DNA of 64,000 bases, taken from Ceriagrion tenellum. Lineage: Eukaryota > Arthropoda > Insecta > Odonata > Coenagrionidae. The notes beneath the pieces are model-generated. The model saw nothing but the letters and a program-made list of their open reading frames with translations. It was not told where the DNA came from and did not search any database. Shown piece after piece: positions 59,752 through 64,000 of this stretch. The stretch covers positions 158,053,780-158,117,779 of the forward strand of contig OY720633.1 in NCBI GenBank assembly GCA_963169105.1, in the 5' to 3' direction. Within the stretch, counting starts at the first letter, position 1. Each line of letters begins with the position of its first letter. Both the position numbers and the translations under genes were made by a program.

Positions 59752-61160
59752 ATTAACTATATCGCACCAGTGAAAACAAATGTAATTAAAAAAACAGAAA
59801 TGGACACGCATTAAAAATGCGTCAAGATTGAAGGGGAAAAAATATGCGAGAAAATTATAGACATTTTCACGGCACGACAATGGCTATTAAATGACGCCAG
59901 CAATTGAAAGGAGCGTCATTCTCTTAAGGGAGAGAATGAACCTCGAAATGACGATCGCCCAAATTATTTTCCATAATAAGATGGCGGAAGGGAGGCGGTG
60001 GCGGAGGTGGTGGAGGGGGAGGGAGAGGCGTCGATAAAAATGTTAAATAGAAAAGAACGTGGGATTCGGGTTGGCAGTTGAGAGAGGATGGGGGCGTCGT
60101 GAATTAATACGGGCACGCATCTATCTCGCCCTCTCCCCCGTTGTTCCCATCCCCACACCCCGTGAAATTTATCGCGGCGCCACGCCTTAAACAAAAGATG
60201 AGCGTCGCACGCTATTAAACGGAGTTTAAAAACCATACGCTTCGAGCGATTTTTTTTCTCTCTCTTCCCTCCTTCAAAAGTTTCTTCCAGACGGTCTCAG
60301 ATCATTTTAAGGGGAAGGATAAGCACGGACAGACAGGCCGGCAACCCGCAGCGGGCTGCGTCCCACGCGGGACCAAAAACATCGAAAAGTATCTGAGGAC
60401 TCTGGTAAATAGGATGCGAAACGCATTCCCGCGTAATTTACGTCCACTTATTCACTATGGTGCCTGATGGCTTAATATGAGCGAGACAGAGAGAGGCAGA
60501 GAGAGAGAGAGAGAGAGGAAAATGTAACAAAATAATAAATAGGGCGAAAGCGTCGATGCAGAGCACCCGCCATGTGTCCACGTCGTGAGTGAGTGAGCGC
60601 GTAGGAATACGCCCGACGCGACACATCCCTCGGGGGGAAGGCCCGCCCCGTGATGTAGTGCGTATAATGGGGTAGGGTGGGTAGGGAGATAGGGGTGGCG
60701 GGAGGCGTTCGCATGAGGAGGGACCGAGGCACAATAATTATGAAAGACATTCGCGTGCTGTCCCGGATGGGTGATTCATGCGAGTCGGAACCATTTGAGC
60801 AATCGGGAAGAAATGTCTCACACACACATACACACATGAAAACCTTCGGAAAGAATTTCAATCTGGACCACCACGGAAAATAAAAGGGATGGGGTGCACG
60901 TGCCATGATAATGTGAGGCCTGGACGCGCCCCCCCTTCCACTTAGTCCGTAGAGGAAGCAGGAAGGAGGCGGGGCCCTGATCATTACGGAGGCCCCCATG
61001 AAGGGAATGGGAGGGGAATAGCCAGGAAGGGATCCCGGAATTACGGTACGTTGTACCGCCTCGCTGAGACCTTTGCACTTGGCATCCCTTTTGGATTATC
61101 CTAGAGCAAAAAGTGATGGCAATAATGCCAAAAAGCGATGGCAATTGTGAGTACCTACTT
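59752..61160. other. GC-richer DNA with purine pocket and (GA)n
   Basis: A G/A-rich pocket lies at about 59990-60030 and a (GA)n run at 60499-60516. CpG-containing sequence continues to about 61040. Minus-strand frames at 59964-60236, 60438-60734 and 60472-60999 are partly low-complexity, overlap one another and show no domain. No gene is called. Confidence 0.45.
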
Positions 61161-64000
61161 TGCTATTGGAGGAAGAAAAATCGGATCAATGGAGAGCGTC
61201 ACCTTGGCTACCGACGATTTTTCATCAGCACTAGAAACACTAGAAGGGATTTAACCCAATTTCGGCGAACTTTCCATTCCATCTGCTGACTTGCAATCAC
61301 ATCAGCGCATGACCTATCAGTTATAAAACACGCCGCACACTAAATGGCATCCACAAACAAAAATCGGGAGATATTCTATTGGTGATCGAAAGAGCGAAGA
61401 CGGCAAGCATAGTTCGAGGACAGCAGTCAGGACAATATTTCATTTTTCAGTCGCGGCATTAGTTCTCATCAAGCAGAAAAAATTTCGTTTCTAGCATTAT
61501 TCGAGGTTCTCACAAGTATTTTTCAAATTTTATACGGGGGCAAAGAAAAAAAATTACAATGTCCTCAAAAGGACATAGTAAAATTCATCGTGGTTCATGC
61601 GCGTGGATCTGTTTTATGTAAGCGGGCGACAACTGGGACCGCTGAGATAATCAGAGGTTAGCAGAGTTATGTAGGTTTAGATGTTAGTGTAGAACATAAT
61701 TTTTAAGGGAGCAGAATAAGGCTGATGAGGAACACGGCATCTCCAGTTGCCCACTTTTAAGAGAAATGCCGAGGGGACTACAATTTTGCGTTATATTCAT
61801 AGGGCGGAGTACTCAACTAAAAGTTCTAACTACAGAGTTCCCAAGTAGGGATTGAGGATTTCATTTTTAAATCTCCTACGAGAGTAAAACTTACGGCTAC
61901 AGTGTATGAACCATGGCCCTCGAAATGGCTAACCACCAATTAAGTCACCAAATTCCCACGATTCTTTTTATTTTCAAACTGCGTGTACTCCAAGAAATAG
62001 GAAATAGGGTCTTCGACCTATTTGAATCTGGAAGCGCAGTGCATTTGCAACTTTTCCTTTGAGAACGGTAAGCAGGTCGTTGTCCATTACCATCATTTAC
62101 TCGTATTTCCCACGTGTAGTTTCGTAAATATATTGTATCCTAAATATCGTCTCTTCCCGTGAGCACACGCGTGCCACAAGCACTTATCGAGAACGAGTGC
62201 ATAATAGCAAAAAGAGGGAGTTTTCGAACCCAAAAGTACAACGATTTAGCACGCAAAAAGCAAATAGGAAGCAAAGGTGCACCAGTAGTAGCAAAATTAA
62301 AATGACCAGCTTCTGAGTCATCATCAACCCAGAAAGGAAATACTTCCATATCATCCCTTGAAAAGCAAAGCAAGTAACGGTTGGCGCATACATATCCCTC
62401 TTACTAAAAGTTCTGAAATATTTTACAGACTCTCACTTCCTTTTCTAACCTAAATAAGGATATCTTTGAGAACGCCAACAATCTGGCATGAAACACAGTG
62501 TAGTCTGACCCATGTGGCTCCTTTAGGATGCAGATGCACCGCACGTTATTACGGGCAAACACTTATGGAGATTGATTCGATTTCCATTGAAAATCCACAA
62601 AAGCACAAAGAGTGAACAACGGTCCGTTATACTTACTTAAGAGTTTTAGGGGTCCGACAGATGAAAGATTTCATCAATTCCAAACATCACGGCCGGGTAA
62701 TGGGTTTCAATTAATTGATAAAAGATTCTAAAACTCAATCGCTCAACGCTGAAGTCCCTCAGCCATTCCATTTCAACACTGCCATCAAATTGCCAATCGT
62801 TCCGCCGACCTCGTTCCGGGAAAATCTACAGAGACTTAAAAGCTGAACTTGCCTGACGAATGGAAGCGCTCGTAAAAACGATTTATAAAATATGCACAGA
62901 CAGAGAAATTCATGTTTTCCGAACCGTGCCCCGGATATGTGACGTCCGAGGCTACGCTCGTAACGACACAAAATTGATCGACCCAAAACGGGAGTCGGCA
63001 AAACTGCTAACGACAGAGAGGGAGAGCGCTGTCGGTCATTCAATTTCCTCGCCGCAATTTCAACGTCCTCACCTCGCAGGAAATAGCGACAAAAATGATT
63101 CCACTTCTAAGGCAAGTGCGCGTAGGCAGGGCAATCCACTGCTCTGCTTTTCCTCTAAATGCTTTTCCCGGCAATTTTTCCGCAAATAATACGCATCGGA
63201 GACCAGTTTTTTCATGGACATTCACACAATTTTCGGTATCGCCTGATGAAAAGAACGCAACGCAAAACAAGTTCCCATGGCTGTACCTCCATGATGAGGA
63301 GTTTATACCTCTATTATCACGAACCTTGAAAGAGAATGGTGGTAACTAAACAATTCGTCGCCAGGATTTTGAGGCCACAGAGCTTCGGAGACAGCTGTTT
63401 CCGGTAACTGAGGTAAGTAAACGCTCTCCAGTACATATTACAAGTACCTCTGGCAGGAGTTCAATAATAAGATGCTAAATGCAACAATAATGCTCGATCC
63501 AAATGCCGCAACCATTGCGGCCATATTCTCGGGTAGACGCATTCCAGGTGGAGTGGGAAGCGATCGTCGCCTGTGGAGAGGTAATAGCCACGTGGGATGC
63601 GAAGTCGAAGCATAACTAATTTGTTTCCGGGGGACGATATGGAACGGCAATTTAAAGCACGAGGCAGCCGGCTGTTCCTAACAGGCCCTCAAAATGTAAC
63701 CAGGGGAAGAAAGAAAGAAAAACACCCAACTTTTGAGGCAATCTCAAAGCTGAATATACCTTACACTAATTATATCATATTGACTAGCTCAAATGAATAG
63801 CGGTCGGCTCCGTAACAGAGAGTAATGCTTTTGTAAAACGTCAACGTTTCCCATAGACTTACGTCAATAAATCGTAACTAGTTGAGAGAGTAACTAAGAA
63901 ACTTCGAAAAGTGAAAATGCAGCAGAGAACTTGAGAATGCGTAAAAGGGAAGAAAGGTAAAACACCCTTTGCCACAGTACTAGCAATTCACAGACAAAAC
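61161..64000. other. Non-coding DNA, no gene recognised
   Basis: Mixed AT-rich sequence. The longest frames (62860-63189 plus, 63095-63349 plus) have no recognisable domain. Overlap of frames on both strands at 62760-63350 marks a GC-richer patch. I see no mobile element I can name. Confidence 0.5.

Noticed and set aside
1..64000. Bacterial or viral origin of the window
   Set aside because: There are no dense genes, operons or ribosome-binding sites. SINEs, LINE relics and MITEs point to an animal nuclear genome.

Overview
This window reads as non-coding, transposon-littered DNA from an animal nuclear genome, most likely an arthropod and plausibly an insect. The species cannot be named from the sequence. 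The case for this is the absence of any open reading frame that encodes a recognisable intact protein, the absence of tRNA, rRNA or bacterial gene structure, the many dinucleotide repeats, and the presence of typical animal mobile elements. These are decayed non-LTR retrotransposon 3' ends, tRNA-derived SINEs, a hAT-like foldback MITE, a pogo/Tigger-like MITE, and short inverted-repeat insertions that carry hammerhead-ribozyme-like cores of the kind known from Penelope-like elements. No protein-coding exon is called with confidence. If the window lies inside a gene it is intron or flank.

Composition alternates on a 1-5 kb scale between AT-rich stretches with almost nothing recognisable and GC-richer, CpG-containing blocks. 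The AT-rich stretches are roughly 1-3.1, 8.0-9.8, 18.7-19.9, 24.5-28.8, 41.7-45.0, 48.1-50.3, 56.9-58.4 and 61.2-64.0 kb. Many GC-richer blocks are strongly strand-asymmetric polypurine tracts (about 3.1-4.2, 6.2-8.0, 17.9-18.4, 24.0-24.4, 28.8-30.4, 31.6-33.2, 40.0-40.5, 46.0-46.7 and 50.6-50.9 kb). In these the complementary pyrimidine strand is free of stops over hundreds of codons, which produces long but spurious Ser/Pro/Leu/Phe-rich open frames. Other GC-rich blocks (20.0-21.3, 34.4-34.7, 53.5-54.1 and 55.5-56.2 kb) are not simple repeats and are the best candidates for regulatory DNA.

The readable content is mobile DNA. One non-LTR retrotransposon family recurs at 5.46-6.09 (+), 10.39-10.98 (+, same domain, family membership less certain), 14.70-15.31 (-), 16.72-16.81 (+) and 38.42-38.54 kb (-). 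The copies align at the C-terminus of the reverse transcriptase ORF, and several share a 3' end similar to GGATTGAACGACCAATGA, in one copy followed by a (TGAA)n-type tail. The densest cluster is 37.8-41.0 kb. It holds a head-to-head pair of one SINE family, a LINE 3' end joined to a 5'-truncated copy of a second SINE, a 309-bp TA-flanked pogo-like MITE, a full-length SINE with a 10-11 bp target duplication, and a 426-bp hAT-like foldback with an 8-bp target duplication.

The most interesting signal is a set of three small insertions, with a possible fourth, at 12.82-13.04, 41.46-41.65, 59.50-59.75 and perhaps 49.61-49.68 kb. Each is a near-palindrome, and the first three contain CTGANGA...GAAAC cores with hammerhead-like stem I, II and III pairing. 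Two of them are bounded by 13-bp direct repeats with a unique tail of about 30-42 bp on one side only. This common layout suggests one amplification mechanism for a family of mini-elements related to Penelope-like retroelements.
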